64,000 nt of DNA from Candidatus Bathyarchaeota archaeon (GTDB taxonomy: Archaea; Thermoproteota; Bathyarchaeia; Bathyarchaeales; Bathycorpusculaceae). Shown piece by piece: positions 34,264 to 42,221 of the stretch. The notes under the pieces were generated by a model. That model was not told where the DNA came from. It worked only from the letters and a program-made list of their open reading frames with translations, and did no database searches. The DNA lies in NCBI GenBank assembly GCA_026014615.1, contig JAOZHZ010000019.1:62001-126000 (forward strand), given 5' to 3'. The first letter of the stretch is position 1. Each line of letters opens with the position of its first letter. The position numbers were made by a program, and so were the translations under genes.

Positions 34264-35668
34264 GGCGTTTTTGTCCCCGTTGCTGGTCACCCCGTCGGTC
34301 ACGGCGGTTTTTGCCTCCGAATCCGCCGCTTCCGCCACGTCGGTCGCCGCCTTTATAGCTTCCACCGCCTCGCTTTTCTCCGCTGCGGAAACTGCCTCCA
34401 CTCCGTCGGTCGCGGAATTTTCCCCCGCTGCTTCGTCCGCCTTTGAAGTCTCTGCGTTCCCTGAATTCTCTGGGTCGTTGTTCTCTGAATTCGCGGGGTT
34501 TCTGCTCTTTAATAGGTGGCGGCTCAGGATACTTCTGACGGATTTCTTCGACTCGTTTGTCTAGGGCTTTTTTGAGTTTGTTGCCTACAAATTCCCCTTG
34601 AAAAGCGTCAATGCGTACAGCTATGGCTAGTTTGCCTGCTATGGCACGTGCGATTTTTCCTCGCTGCCACTTTTTAGCGTCATGTACAAGGGTGTGCTGG
34701 AAAATCAAGCCGTGTTTGGGCGGTCTTGCACCTGTTTTTATGCTACGAAACAGCGCCTTTTCTGCACCAAGAACCTGCATGGTGCTGGCTGGTCTGCGAG
34801 ACAGGTTTTGAAGCCCACCAGCAATGGCAATTAATCGTGCGCCCAACAGTGCGCCGACGATGGCTTTGGTGTTCGGTGCCACTTCATCCATGGTTTTATC
34901 TAGGTAAGCTTCCATGCCTTCGCGGAGCCTGTACAGTTCCAGCACGTTTCTGCTAAGAGCCTGAATCTGCGCCAAATCCGTTTCGTTAAGGTCTGCGCCC
35001 ATGCTGGATTCGGCTATGCGGCTAATCTGTTCGGTCTTGTTTTTGGGCAAATCCTCTTTTTCCAGTGCTTCGAGGGTGAAGTTGTCTCTGATGCCGAGGT
35101 TTTGAACTAAACGTGCATAAGTTTCGTGTTTCTCTACCAAGCGGTCAAGCTCAGGATAATGCACGCCGTACCATTCGCGGAGTCTGCCCATGAACTGGTT
35201 CAAGTTTCTGTCTAGGTCATCGAGGGTTTGGATTGCTTGGGCTATAATGAGGTCGCGTTTCTGGGTTTCGCCTTTCACTTGGAGCTTTGCAACTTCGACG
35301 CTGACTTTTTGGGTCCAAAGGTTGAGTTCTTTAGCGTCTTTGACAAAGCCAGTCTCAACTGCGATTTGCTGCATCCTCGAATGCAACGTCTGGGTTTGCT
35401 TTTGAGGCGCAGTTTCTGTGGTTACGCCGAGTTCAGTTTGAGCTTGCTCAGCTATGTTTGGATTTTCCAGAGCAAACGAGTCAAAACCACTTGTTTGAAG
35501 CTGCGAAATTAAAGCTGCGGTTTCCTCCGTCAGCTGTTCAGGATCAATTTTTGCGATTTTTTTGGCTGCTGCCTGCGGCTTTTTGGGGTAAACCTTGCTA
35601 GCTGCTACTTTTCCGTTTTCGTCGAAAGCCACAACGCCGAAGGGAAACTGGATAAGGACTGCTTTCAT
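34253..35668 (-). CDS. nop5: Nop5 (Nop56/58-like) box C/D RNP protein with RG-rich tail
   Basis: Scaffold of the box C/D methylation RNP; binds fibrillarin through its N-terminal domain and the L7Ae-RNA complex through its Nop domain. The coiled coil covers about 130-230. The Nop domain holds IVGALLGARLIAIAGGLQNLSRRPASTMQVLGAEKALFR. After KYPEPPPIKEQKPREF the C-terminus (about 405-471) becomes a low-complexity tail of Arg, Gly, Lys and Asp (RSSGGKFRDRRSGG, RRGGSGGFGGKNRRDRRG). Archaeal Nop5 proteins usually end in a shorter KKxx-rich tail, so this Gly/Arg-rich extension is unusual. First gene of the pair with fibrillarin. Confidence 0.94.
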   Translation of the reverse strand: MKAVLIQFPFGVVAFDENGKVAASKVYPKKPQAAAKKIAKIDPEQLTEETAALISQLQTSGFDSFALENPNIAEQAQTELGVTTETAPQKQTQTLHSRMQQIAVETGFVKDAKELNLWTQKVSVEVAKLQVKGETQKRDLIIAQAIQTLDDLDRNLNQFMGRLREWYGVHYPELDRLVEKHETYARLVQNLGIRDNFTLEALEKEDLPKNKTEQISRIAESSMGADLNETDLAQIQALSRNVLELYRLREGMEAYLDKTMDEVAPNTKAIVGALLGARLIAIAGGLQNLSRRPASTMQVLGAEKALFRSIKTGARPPKHGLIFQHTLVHDAKKWQRGKIARAIAGKLAIAVRIDAFQGEFVGNKLKKALDKRVEEIRQKYPEPPPIKEQKPREFREQRPREFRERRDFKGGRSSGGKFRDRRSGGSFRSGEKRGGGSYKGGDRRGGSGGFGGKNRRDRRGDQQRGQKRRAD

Positions 35669-35746
35669 GGTCTAAAGTCAACCTGTTAATGTCACAAACG
35701 TAGTATTCCACACTGTTTGCTAATAAATAGTTGCTGGATTGGTTCG

Positions 35747-36211
35747 CTAATTATTTGGTTGAATTTTTGGAAAAACGTAATAATCACCATAAAAATTGGT
35801 GATAACGACCTTCATGTTTGCTTTTTCCCATCGAACCAGAAGTATAAACCGCGCCAAGCCACCAGCAGCAACAAAAGGAAAAACAACGCAAAGTGAAAGC
35901 GCCAGTGCCGCCAAGGCTGAATTGGTTAGGAACTGGTGTATTCCTGCGAAAACGAATGGTGCAAACACAGAAAGGGCTAGCCAGTTTCGAGCTGCGATTT
36001 TGGCAGTTCCGGTTTTCTCTAAAGACTGCAACTCCTGCAAGGTTATGAATATGTAGAATGCCGCGCCAAGAAGCAGTCCTGAAACAATTAGGAGTGTTTG
36101 GGACGGAACTGAAACGACGCCGTTCACGTTAAGGGAAATCATTAGGGCGAGACCGAGCAGGCTGACGACGATTGTCTGCATGCTTATGTAAAATGTTGCG
36201 CGGTACCCCAT
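35747..36211 (-). CDS. hypothetical four-helix membrane protein
   Basis: A 154-residue protein with four hydrophobic segments and a short QSLEKTGTAKIAARNW cytoplasmic loop between helices 2 and 3. No functional motif is seen. It sits between Nop5 and an XPF-type nuclease on the same strand but with clear gaps, so it is probably a separate unit. Family not recognised. Confidence 0.55.
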   Translation of the reverse strand: MGYRATFYISMQTIVVSLLGLALMISLNVNGVVSVPSQTLLIVSGLLLGAAFYIFITLQELQSLEKTGTAKIAARNWLALSVFAPFVFAGIHQFLTNSALAALALSLCVVFPFVAAGGLARFILLVRWEKANMKVVITNFYGDYYVFPKIQPNN

Positions 36212-36320
36212 TTGCCTCTATCTCCCTTCTCGCGAATTCAGGTTAGACTTTTGTTATATAAGAGTTGTTTCTCCCTCGGAGACAGAATGCATAATTACAC
36301 AGTAAGAAAAGAATAACTGG

Positions 36321-37031
36321 TCATTCTTTGTATGGGGTAGTTAAGACTTGCTTGACTTTGTTGGTTATTATGGGTCCTAAGCCGTTGACTGTTTTGCTCC
36401 AATCATCCACGTTAATGAGCGCGTTCTGTGGCGTCTGATAACTCTGCAGGATGGCGGTTGCTTTTTCCCTACCTACATTAGGCAAACTGGCGACGAAGTA
36501 CAGTTGGGCTTCGGAAACGGTGTCGTAGTTTTTGAAGGCATGCACCGTCGGCGAACGCTTCTCCACAACCTGCTCTTGCCTTGCTGCAGTGTAGAGAAAG
36601 TCCACGGTTTCTTTCTGGTTTGCCGTGTTAATCATAGGGACACCGTTTTTGGCTAGGTTGAACATTGCGCCCCAGACGGCGGTGGGCTGGATTTTGCGGT
36701 ACTTGTAAATTATTGGCATATAGCCTTCAATGAGCAAAAGTGACTTAGGATATACTTCTTTGAGGCGGAAAATCTGCTCAAAAAGGTACCTGCGCGTAAG
36801 CGTGTAGACGAAGTCGTTGACGGTTTTGCGTTCCACGGCGCATTGGTCGCTGAGGATGTAGTCGCCTTTTTCCAGATTTGCAGTTTGAACATTCACGTCC
36901 TTTTCGATTAAGCCTTTGACGATTTTCGCGGCGCTTCGAGCTTCACGGCTATCCACAATCACAGTGGGCTCCGCTGAGTCACCTTTCTTTTTTTCCTTCA
37001 CAAACGGAAGAAGAGTTTCAGTACCTGACAC
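36321..37031 (-). CDS. ERCC4-domain (XPF/Hef-type) endonuclease, short form
   Basis: Structure-specific nuclease of the XPF family for branched DNA in repair or fork processing. The nuclease motif is intact: IVDSREARSA, LEKGDYIL, and VERKTVNDF with Glu67-Arg68-Lys69 and Asp73. A tandem helix-hairpin-helix region follows (VASLPNVGREKATAILQSY, VNGLGPIITNKVKQVL). The helicase part of euryarchaeal Hef is absent, as in thermoproteal XPF. The GTG start is preceded by AGGAG at nine bases. The C-terminus ends LTTPYKE, so a classical PCNA-binding box is not obvious. Confidence 0.92.
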   Translation of the reverse strand: MSGTETLLPFVKEKKKGDSAEPTVIVDSREARSAAKIVKGLIEKDVNVQTANLEKGDYILSDQCAVERKTVNDFVYTLTRRYLFEQIFRLKEVYPKSLLLIEGYMPIIYKYRKIQPTAVWGAMFNLAKNGVPMINTANQKETVDFLYTAARQEQVVEKRSPTVHAFKNYDTVSEAQLYFVASLPNVGREKATAILQSYQTPQNALINVDDWSKTVNGLGPIITNKVKQVLTTPYKE

Positions 37032-37130
37032 GCAATTAAACTCCTAAGTAACGATATGCTCAAGCTGGACGCTTATTTCATTTTCGTTCACAAACAAAAG
37101 CCCACCCAAAGTTCTGCTGCCATCTTTCTT

Positions 37131-37269
37131 CTACCGCCCCCCTATTCTGTGAAGAGCTCATATTGGGTTGCTTTTTTGATTCTGCGATTGTTTTGGGCTT
37201 AGTCCACAATTAGGAAAGGCTGAGAAAGGCTAGAAACGGCTGGAAAAGGGCAAAAACTGGCAAAAAGGA
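37131..37269 (-). repeat. dispersed intergenic repeat, copy C (inverted)
   Basis: Third copy, in the opposite orientation, in the 347-base divergent region between the XPF-type nuclease and the pilin-like gene. Read on the minus strand it has TTTTGCC, TTTTCCAGCC, GTTTCTAGCC, TTTCTCAGCC, TTTCCTAA, then AAGCCCAAAAC, TCGCAGAATC, AAAAAGCAACCCAA, TTCACAGAATA and a run of six G. A TATA-like CTTAAAAG at 37341 serves the pilin gene. Confidence 0.83.
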
Positions 37270-37378
37270 GCAGATACCAGTTTAAAGAGCGATATTGCAG
37301 CGGGGTTTTTTGGGTTTTTACGTATTTAGAATTCACACACCTTAAAAGTTTTGGCGGTAAATTTTGTTTGTACCCGAT

Positions 37379-38485
37379 ATGTTTGCTGCTGTTAAATCAA
37401 GAAGGGCTTTGACGCCAATACTTGGGACCTTACTTATCATCGTGATAGCGGTAGCAGCCATCGCGGTAACTTACTCTTGGATATCCACCAGTGTAGAAAA
37501 CACCACGCAACAGGCAGGCGTGTTCCTGTACACAGCCAACGTGGCCTTCTACCCCGACGAGATTAGAATAGATGTAGGCAACTCTGGAACATCAGACGCA
37601 GAGATTCTGGCGGTTTATGTTGGAGTTATTCGGTCAAGCCTTGAAAGCCAAACGTTGGCGTCACCAGTTCAGGTTAAGGCAGGGGAAATCGCCAGTTTCA
37701 ACATCACATACAATTGGGAACCGCAGGCAATTTACCAGTTTAAAATCGTATCCACAGCTGGGCAGCAGGCTTTGACTTTCCAAGCTCAAGCAAGAGAAGC
37801 AGCACCCAGACCCAGCACATCTCCGACACCCACACCAACCCCGACACCCACACCAACCCCGACACCCACACCAACCCCAACCATGCAGGATGTGACGTTT
37901 GCCGTAAGCGGCTTAGAAAATTTCTCAGGTGGAATTGTTCTGACAATAGACGGTGTCGAATACGACTACTGGATGTTGCCTTGGAGAACTTTCAAGTGGC
38001 TTTCAGGTTCCACTCACACGGTGGTCGCGTCCACGCCCCTTAAAGGTTGGGATGACCACATCTTCAGGTTCTCTAGTTGGACAAACGGCAACGGACTAAA
38101 AGAAGCATCAGGCACATTCACCGTGCCCTCCTCTGACACCACAGTTACAGCAAACTACGTTAAAACAAGCGTCAGGGTAACGTTTGCCACAAGCACTATG
38201 CCAACACTCAGCGACGGAGTAGTCCTCACCATCAACGACGTCGGATACAACTATTACGACCTACCTTCAACACATTTCATCTGGGAAAAGGGGTCAACAC
38301 ACACCGTGGCGGCTTCAACTCCACTCACAGGCTGGGACCACACAGTATACACGTTCAATAACTGGACAAACGGCAACGGACTAAAAGAAGCATCAGGCAC
38401 CTACACAACACCAAACGTAGACGCAACCGTAACCGCAAAATACAAGTCTAAAACGCTCACGGAAAACCCACGTTACCTACCTTAA
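37379..38485 (+). CDS. pilin-like surface protein with two repeated beta domains
   Basis: A 368-residue exported protein. The N-terminus SRRALTPILGTLLIIVIAVAAIAVTY is the archaeal type IV pilin signal: basic residues, then a hydrophobic helix cut by prepilin peptidase before Ala. A DUF1628-like pilin domain follows, then a Thr-Pro linker of 18-base units, then two homologous domains of about 90 residues (STHTVVASTPLKGWD and STHTVAASTPLTGWD; FSSWTNGNG and FNNWTNGNG) resembling InlB B-repeat or PEGA-like surface modules. The start is ATG 37379, nearly leaderless relative to the TATA at 37341. Thr-rich linkers are likely O-glycosylation targets for the PMT enzyme of this window. Confidence 0.75.
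   Translation: MFAAVKSRRALTPILGTLLIIVIAVAAIAVTYSWISTSVENTTQQAGVFLYTANVAFYPDEIRIDVGNSGTSDAEILAVYVGVIRSSLESQTLASPVQVKAGEIASFNITYNWEPQAIYQFKIVSTAGQQALTFQAQAREAAPRPSTSPTPTPTPTPTPTPTPTPTPTMQDVTFAVSGLENFSGGIVLTIDGVEYDYWMLPWRTFKWLSGSTHTVVASTPLKGWDDHIFRFSSWTNGNGLKEASGTFTVPSSDTTVTANYVKTSVRVTFATSTMPTLSDGVVLTINDVGYNYYDLPSTHFIWEKGSTHTVAASTPLTGWDHTVYTFNNWTNGNGLKEASGTYTTPNVDATVTAKYKSKTLTENPRYLP
37823..37876 (+). repeat. three tandem 18-base units (Thr-Pro linker)
   Basis: CCGACACCCACACCAACC occurs three times head to tail and encodes the Thr-Pro linker of the pilin-like protein. Such repeats can expand or contract by slippage. Confidence 0.85.
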
Positions 38486-38584
38486 GCAAAAACGTACTGA
38501 CGCCTTCAAAGCTTCAATAAGTCTTCAAAATCACAACTTAAACCTCATCTTTTCACCAATTCCAAAAGCAATGTTGTGATATGG

Positions 38585-38659
38585 TGCGGTTGCCGGGATT
38601 TGAACCCGGGTCATCAACGTGGCAGGCTGAAGTCCTAAACCAGACTAGACTACAACCGC
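38585..38659 (-). tRNA. tRNA-Gly (anticodon GCC)
   Basis: On the minus strand GCGGTTG pairs with CAACCGC as acceptor stem with discriminator A. D arm GTCT/GGAC, anticodon stem TCAGC/GTTGA with loop CTGCCAC (anticodon GCC), and T arm CCGGG-TTCAAAT-CCCGG are all present. 75 nt, no intron, CCA not encoded. The T-loop TTCAAAT and GTCTAGTCTGGTT D-loop are typical of archaeal tRNA-Gly. Confidence 0.96.
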
Positions 38660-38847
38660 ACTCGCTTTGTCGATTACAGCCTGACTCTACCAGACCAACA
38701 CCGTGACCAAGCTGGTCAAATACGTGGTTTTCTGGACTTGCTACTGCTTTAGATGACACTCTGTCATTAAAAGGTTTTTGACCCAAACTGAGCTGAAACT
38801 AGGTATAAGCCACAATTCGGCTACAATAAGAAAAATTCTGTTAACAG

Positions 38848-38914
38848 TTTTTCTTTACACAAGAAATCTTTACAAACACGCTTTTAGCTAAGTTGAACCC
38901 ATAATTACCTGCAG
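38848..38914 (+). promoter_or_regulatory. conserved promoter of surface protein 1
   Basis: This block is almost the same as 40266-40330 upstream of the next gene. Shared parts are TTTTCTTTACACAAG, TTTACAAACA, GCTTTTAGC (TATA-like, about 33 bases before the ATG) and AAGTTGAACC. No Shine-Dalgarno sequence lies before either ATG, so both mRNAs are probably leaderless or nearly so. CTTTACA occurs twice within the block, suggesting a repeated operator. Confidence 0.6.
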
Positions 38915-40255
38915 ATGGGTATGCGGAGAAAGAGAATCACATCAGCTATCAGAATTATCAGAATTGTGGCTATTGTAGCTTTATTAAGTTTAGCCGCAAT
39001 TGAATGGCATAGTCCAGTGAAGGCGGATACAACTGCAGCAATTAATTCAGGTAGTGAACTTACCCTTTTATCAGAAGATTCGGGCACTTCTGCTAAACCC
39101 ATAATTCTTGTATACAAGGAAAAAAGCGATTGTACACCAATAGATTACTGTAAGCCCGCTCCTATTATTTATACAGATACAGGAAACGCTACTCTTTGGT
39201 TCAAAATACGCATGCCACACGATGTCTATAACGCTGACTTAAACGGTGACATTTTGTGGCTTGGTGGGCACCTAACCTCACTCTTATATAATGCAAGCTG
39301 GCAGAACAAACAAATTGTGGAACTTTACGCAAATACTTCCAACAGCAGTCAAAGCAATCTAGAGTTCAACCTAACAAACATACCATATGGAGAACATCAC
39401 TTACAAATTAATGCATCTTGTGTTGTTTTCTTACTTGATACATACAATCCTGTATCGTCGCATCCATTTTATGATACTGCTAAAAAATCACTGTATTTCA
39501 CCGTTGCCCCAGAATCTACCCCGAAACCAGCTGCTTCTACTTCACCCACGATTCCAGAATTCACACTACGGGCGATAGACAATTCTTATGATGTGTCTCC
39601 GACAAATTCAACTGATCCAATAACGGGTCAAATAACGAATCAGCAAGGGTATCACGTAAAGAATGGAAGCATAGTGGTGTCAATCAGAAACCAGCCTTTC
39701 AGTTCATACTATGACTCAAACAGTTTTCCAATTAAGTTATACTACCAAATTCGAGTGAAAAATCACTATGACAATACATGGCACTATTTTCCAGAGAGTA
39801 ACGCGGGGGCAGCGGTCTATTTTTCCGCGGACAACTCGAGTTACACAGTTAGGGAATTTCGTCACTTAGGAAATAGCTTGGAGTACAAGCAGGGGTCATT
39901 GATTGACTATCCCAGCGATGGTAAAGTGGACTTCCAAGTGGAGGCTTTCAGTGGATACTTCAACGTAACTAACATCAACCCGACAAATTTGATGGTGCAC
40001 CCAGATGACCTAATATACAATTATACAGGGCAAACAAGCGGCTGGAGTGATACACAAACGGTAACCATACCTAACAACTCCTCTTCGGCAGCTACTTCAC
40101 AAAACCCAAGCCCACCCAATTCACCAAATATAACCCCGTCACCTTCAATCCCAGAGCTACCCTTCTCAGCCCTAACCATCACACTAATTGCATTAGCAAC
40201 ATTGTTTGGAACCGTACTTTTCAGGAAAAAGCTGAGGTTTCAGGAATTAAGGTAG
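38915..40255 (+). CDS. exported surface protein with C-terminal IPELP anchor, paralogue 1
   Basis: A 446-residue protein with an N-terminal signal or anchor (IIRIVAIVALLSLAAIEW), a large extracellular part rich in Asn, Ser and Tyr with many N-glycosylation sequons, and a Pro/Ser/Thr-rich linker. The C-terminal signal consists of SIPELP, a hydrophobic helix (TITLIALATLFGTVLF) and RKK. This three-part ending resembles archaeosortase (PEF-CTERM-like) signals. A long internal domain (about 215-380) has no recognised fold. It is followed by a paralogue with the same upstream region and the same ending. Function unknown; probably cell-surface. Confidence 0.6.
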   Translation: MGMRRKRITSAIRIIRIVAIVALLSLAAIEWHSPVKADTTAAINSGSELTLLSEDSGTSAKPIILVYKEKSDCTPIDYCKPAPIIYTDTGNATLWFKIRMPHDVYNADLNGDILWLGGHLTSLLYNASWQNKQIVELYANTSNSSQSNLEFNLTNIPYGEHHLQINASCVVFLLDTYNPVSSHPFYDTAKKSLYFTVAPESTPKPAASTSPTIPEFTLRAIDNSYDVSPTNSTDPITGQITNQQGYHVKNGSIVVSIRNQPFSSYYDSNSFPIKLYYQIRVKNHYDNTWHYFPESNAGAAVYFSADNSSYTVREFRHLGNSLEYKQGSLIDYPSDGKVDFQVEAFSGYFNVTNINPTNLMVHPDDLIYNYTGQTSGWSDTQTVTIPNNSSSAATSQNPSPPNSPNITPSPSIPELPFSALTITLIALATLFGTVLFRKKLRFQELR

Positions 40256-40265
40256 CTTTGATAGA

Positions 40266-40330
40266 TTTTCTTTACACAAGTAACGTTTACAAACAAGCTT
40301 TTAGCCAAGTTGAACCATAATTCCCTGCTG
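40266..40330 (+). promoter_or_regulatory. conserved promoter of surface protein 2
   Basis: Second copy of the block at 38848-38914. Identity continues to the start codon (CTGNNGATGGNTATG in both), which decides the start of the second gene at 40331 instead of the TTG at 40310. Confidence 0.6.
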
Positions 40331-41179
40331 ATGGCTATGAAAAACAAGACAGCCACAGTGGCAGTCACAACTTCGCTATTTCTGGTTTCGTTACTGGCTG
40401 GAATACAAGCGGTTGAAGCTGAAGCATCAGAGCCGTTGATTTCTTTATCTCTGGCTATGGACAGCCCAAAAGTAAATGCCACCTACACAAATGTTATGCC
40501 CTTAGTTTTTAGCGTACAGATTCAGTATAAAGATTATAACAGAACCGTTCCATTAGGGTTGGCTGTCTGGTACCAAATAGACCAACAACCAGAAGTCATA
40601 CTCGGCGACTACCAATATCACAACATGTACTTGGACATTTCTAAACTAAGCAATGGAACACATAAACTGACAATTTATGCTCAAATGAACTATTACATCA
40701 GAGACAACATTGACGCTATTCCCTTCAATAGCACCGTTATTCCAAACAAGCAAGAACTCCCACCAACATACTTTTCAGTTTCTAACGTTCCACCAAGTAT
40801 TCATATTCTCAGTCCTCAAAACAAAACCTACACTTCGCCCAATGTTACGCTTAACTACGTGTTCAATGACCCAGCCTCAATAAACACCCCCTACTCCCAA
40901 GAAAGCTATAGCTTAGATAATCAAGCAAACCAAACAATGTGGGTAACAAACGGCACACTAAGAAACCTAACAAATGGCCCTCACAGCCTCACCATTTACG
41001 GCAAATCAGGAAGCATAGAAACATCTGACACTGTCTTCTTCACAGTAGACACCACTTCACCACCCCCAAGCCCATCACCCACAATACCAGAACTCCCCCA
41101 AACAACCCTAACAGTAGCACTACTTGTAGTAACATTGCTTGGGGCAGTGGCTCTCAAAAGAAGCAGGTTCAAACAGTGA
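40331..41179 (+). CDS. exported surface protein with C-terminal IPELP anchor, paralogue 2
   Basis: A 282-residue protein with signal peptide (VAVTTSLFLVSLLAGIQAVEA), an extracellular beta-rich region (MDSPKVNATYTNVMPLVFSV, PPSIHILSPQNKTYTSPNVT, the latter like a bacterial Ig-type or Big-like module), a Ser-Pro linker and the ending TIPELP, a hydrophobic helix (LTVALLVVTLLGAVAL) and KRSR. It shares its N-terminal signal style, C-terminal anchor and promoter with the preceding gene, so the two look like a diverged tandem duplication. Surface localisation is well supported, function not. Confidence 0.6.
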   Translation: MAMKNKTATVAVTTSLFLVSLLAGIQAVEAEASEPLISLSLAMDSPKVNATYTNVMPLVFSVQIQYKDYNRTVPLGLAVWYQIDQQPEVILGDYQYHNMYLDISKLSNGTHKLTIYAQMNYYIRDNIDAIPFNSTVIPNKQELPPTYFSVSNVPPSIHILSPQNKTYTSPNVTLNYVFNDPASINTPYSQESYSLDNQANQTMWVTNGTLRNLTNGPHSLTIYGKSGSIETSDTVFFTVDTTSPPPSPSPTIPELPQTTLTVALLVVTLLGAVALKRSRFKQ

Positions 41180-41310
41180 AACAGCGTTTATACATAGTTC
41201 ACAGGTACTTGCTGACTTAGCCCAGATTATTACGCGAAAAAACAGGTAAACACGGAGAGACATTTTGCGAACAAGTATAGAGTCTATATTGAGAAATCAA
41301 ATACACGCCG

Positions 41311-41511
41311 ATGAAGATAGACCATTCGGTTGGAACGAGGTTGGAACGGAAAGGACTTAGAGTGAAATTTGTTAACGACAAGAATATGGTTTTTGCTATT
41401 GAGCATGTGAAGCCTGAAAAGCTAATTGAAGGCATTTTGGATTTGGCAGATCAACTGTCAAAGGAAACAAGAAACAACTCTCAAAGAATTGCAAATTCAG
41501 CTAAGTTCTAA
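41311..41511 (+). CDS. small hypothetical protein
   Basis: A 66-residue ORF with ATG start (LERKGLRVKFVNDKNMVFAIEHVKPEKL). No motif or membrane segment. A second ORF overlaps it in the +1 frame (41426-41638), so this may be the front of a longer, frameshifted gene. Listed with low confidence. Confidence 0.3.
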   Translation: MKIDHSVGTRLERKGLRVKFVNDKNMVFAIEHVKPEKLIEGILDLADQLSKETRNNSQRIANSAKF

Positions 41512-41895
41512 AAATCCTGCGAAACAAAAGCTTTTCGCACTTGAAGAGAGAGGGATAAGGGTAATGCTTGCGCCGTTGTTGGGAGAAGGAGATAGGAAGA
41601 GTGTGTGTGAGTTTAGCGCAAGCACTACCGTTACATAGCTACCTTAGTGGCTTTTTTGTGGATATTAATTGTTGAGAAGTAGACTTTGCTAAGTTGCTAA
41701 GACCGTTTGGAAAGGCTCCACAACTTGGAAATGTTTTGGAAGCTGCCTTGTAAAGAAGGAGGGTAGCGTTCAAAAGGGAGCGCTGCGAAATACTTAGAAA
41801 AAGAAAGTTCAAGTGCAAAAAAAACTCCCGAGTTCCGTATAAAAAATAAAGGGAAAAAGAAAGAAAGCCTTTCTGTTTCTCAACGACAAAAAAGA
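41512..41895. other. gene-poor region
   Basis: I see no convincing gene. An ORF remnant in another frame runs to 41638 (KQKLFALEERGIRVMLAPLLGEGD). The rest is A-rich with no conserved RNA or repeat. Confidence 0.4.
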
Positions 41896-42056
41896 CTATT
41901 CTTCTTCGGCTTTCTGCTTCATTTCCCCAGATTTTTCCTGAACTTTACCTTCAGCCTTCTTCCACGTGCCCTTTGCTTTTTCGCTTACATCGTTGGCTGC
42001 TTCCCGCGTGGAGCTTTCTGCTTTTTTGGCTTTTTCTTCAGTTCATCTGTATCCAT
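41896..42056 (-). pseudogene. CsbD-like small charged protein, frameshifted
   Basis: The minus strand starts with ATG at 42056 (MDTDEL) and then, after a one-base shift near 42039, reads EEKAKKAESSTREAANDVS and KGTWKKAEGKVQEKSGEM to a TAG at 41896. The C-terminal part has the Lys/Glu/Ala pattern and central Trp of CsbD/LEA-like stress proteins. The unshifted frame ends after 23 codons. Either the gene is broken or a base is missing in the assembly. Confidence 0.5.
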
Positions 42057-42221
42057 AGAAATCGCCACAAAAAAGGAGGCTGGGGCGCTATTAAGACTAT
42101 GTTGTCAGACACAGACTCCTACAAACTGCCCGCCGCAGCCGCGCAAGAAAGAGAAGGAAAAAACATCACTGCAGAACGTGTGGCAATCATCAAATTGCAG
42201 GTGGTGTCGTGGATTATTTTA

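Noticed and set aside
34264-34401. N-terminal extension of fibrillarin up to the ATG at 34401.
   Set aside because: Lies fully inside the Nop5 tail, is low-complexity, and fibrillarin has its normal length without it.
37823-37876. Tandem repeat considered as a CRISPR-like array.
   Set aside because: Units are adjacent without spacers and encode a Thr-Pro linker; no cas gene or spaced repeat was seen anywhere in the window.
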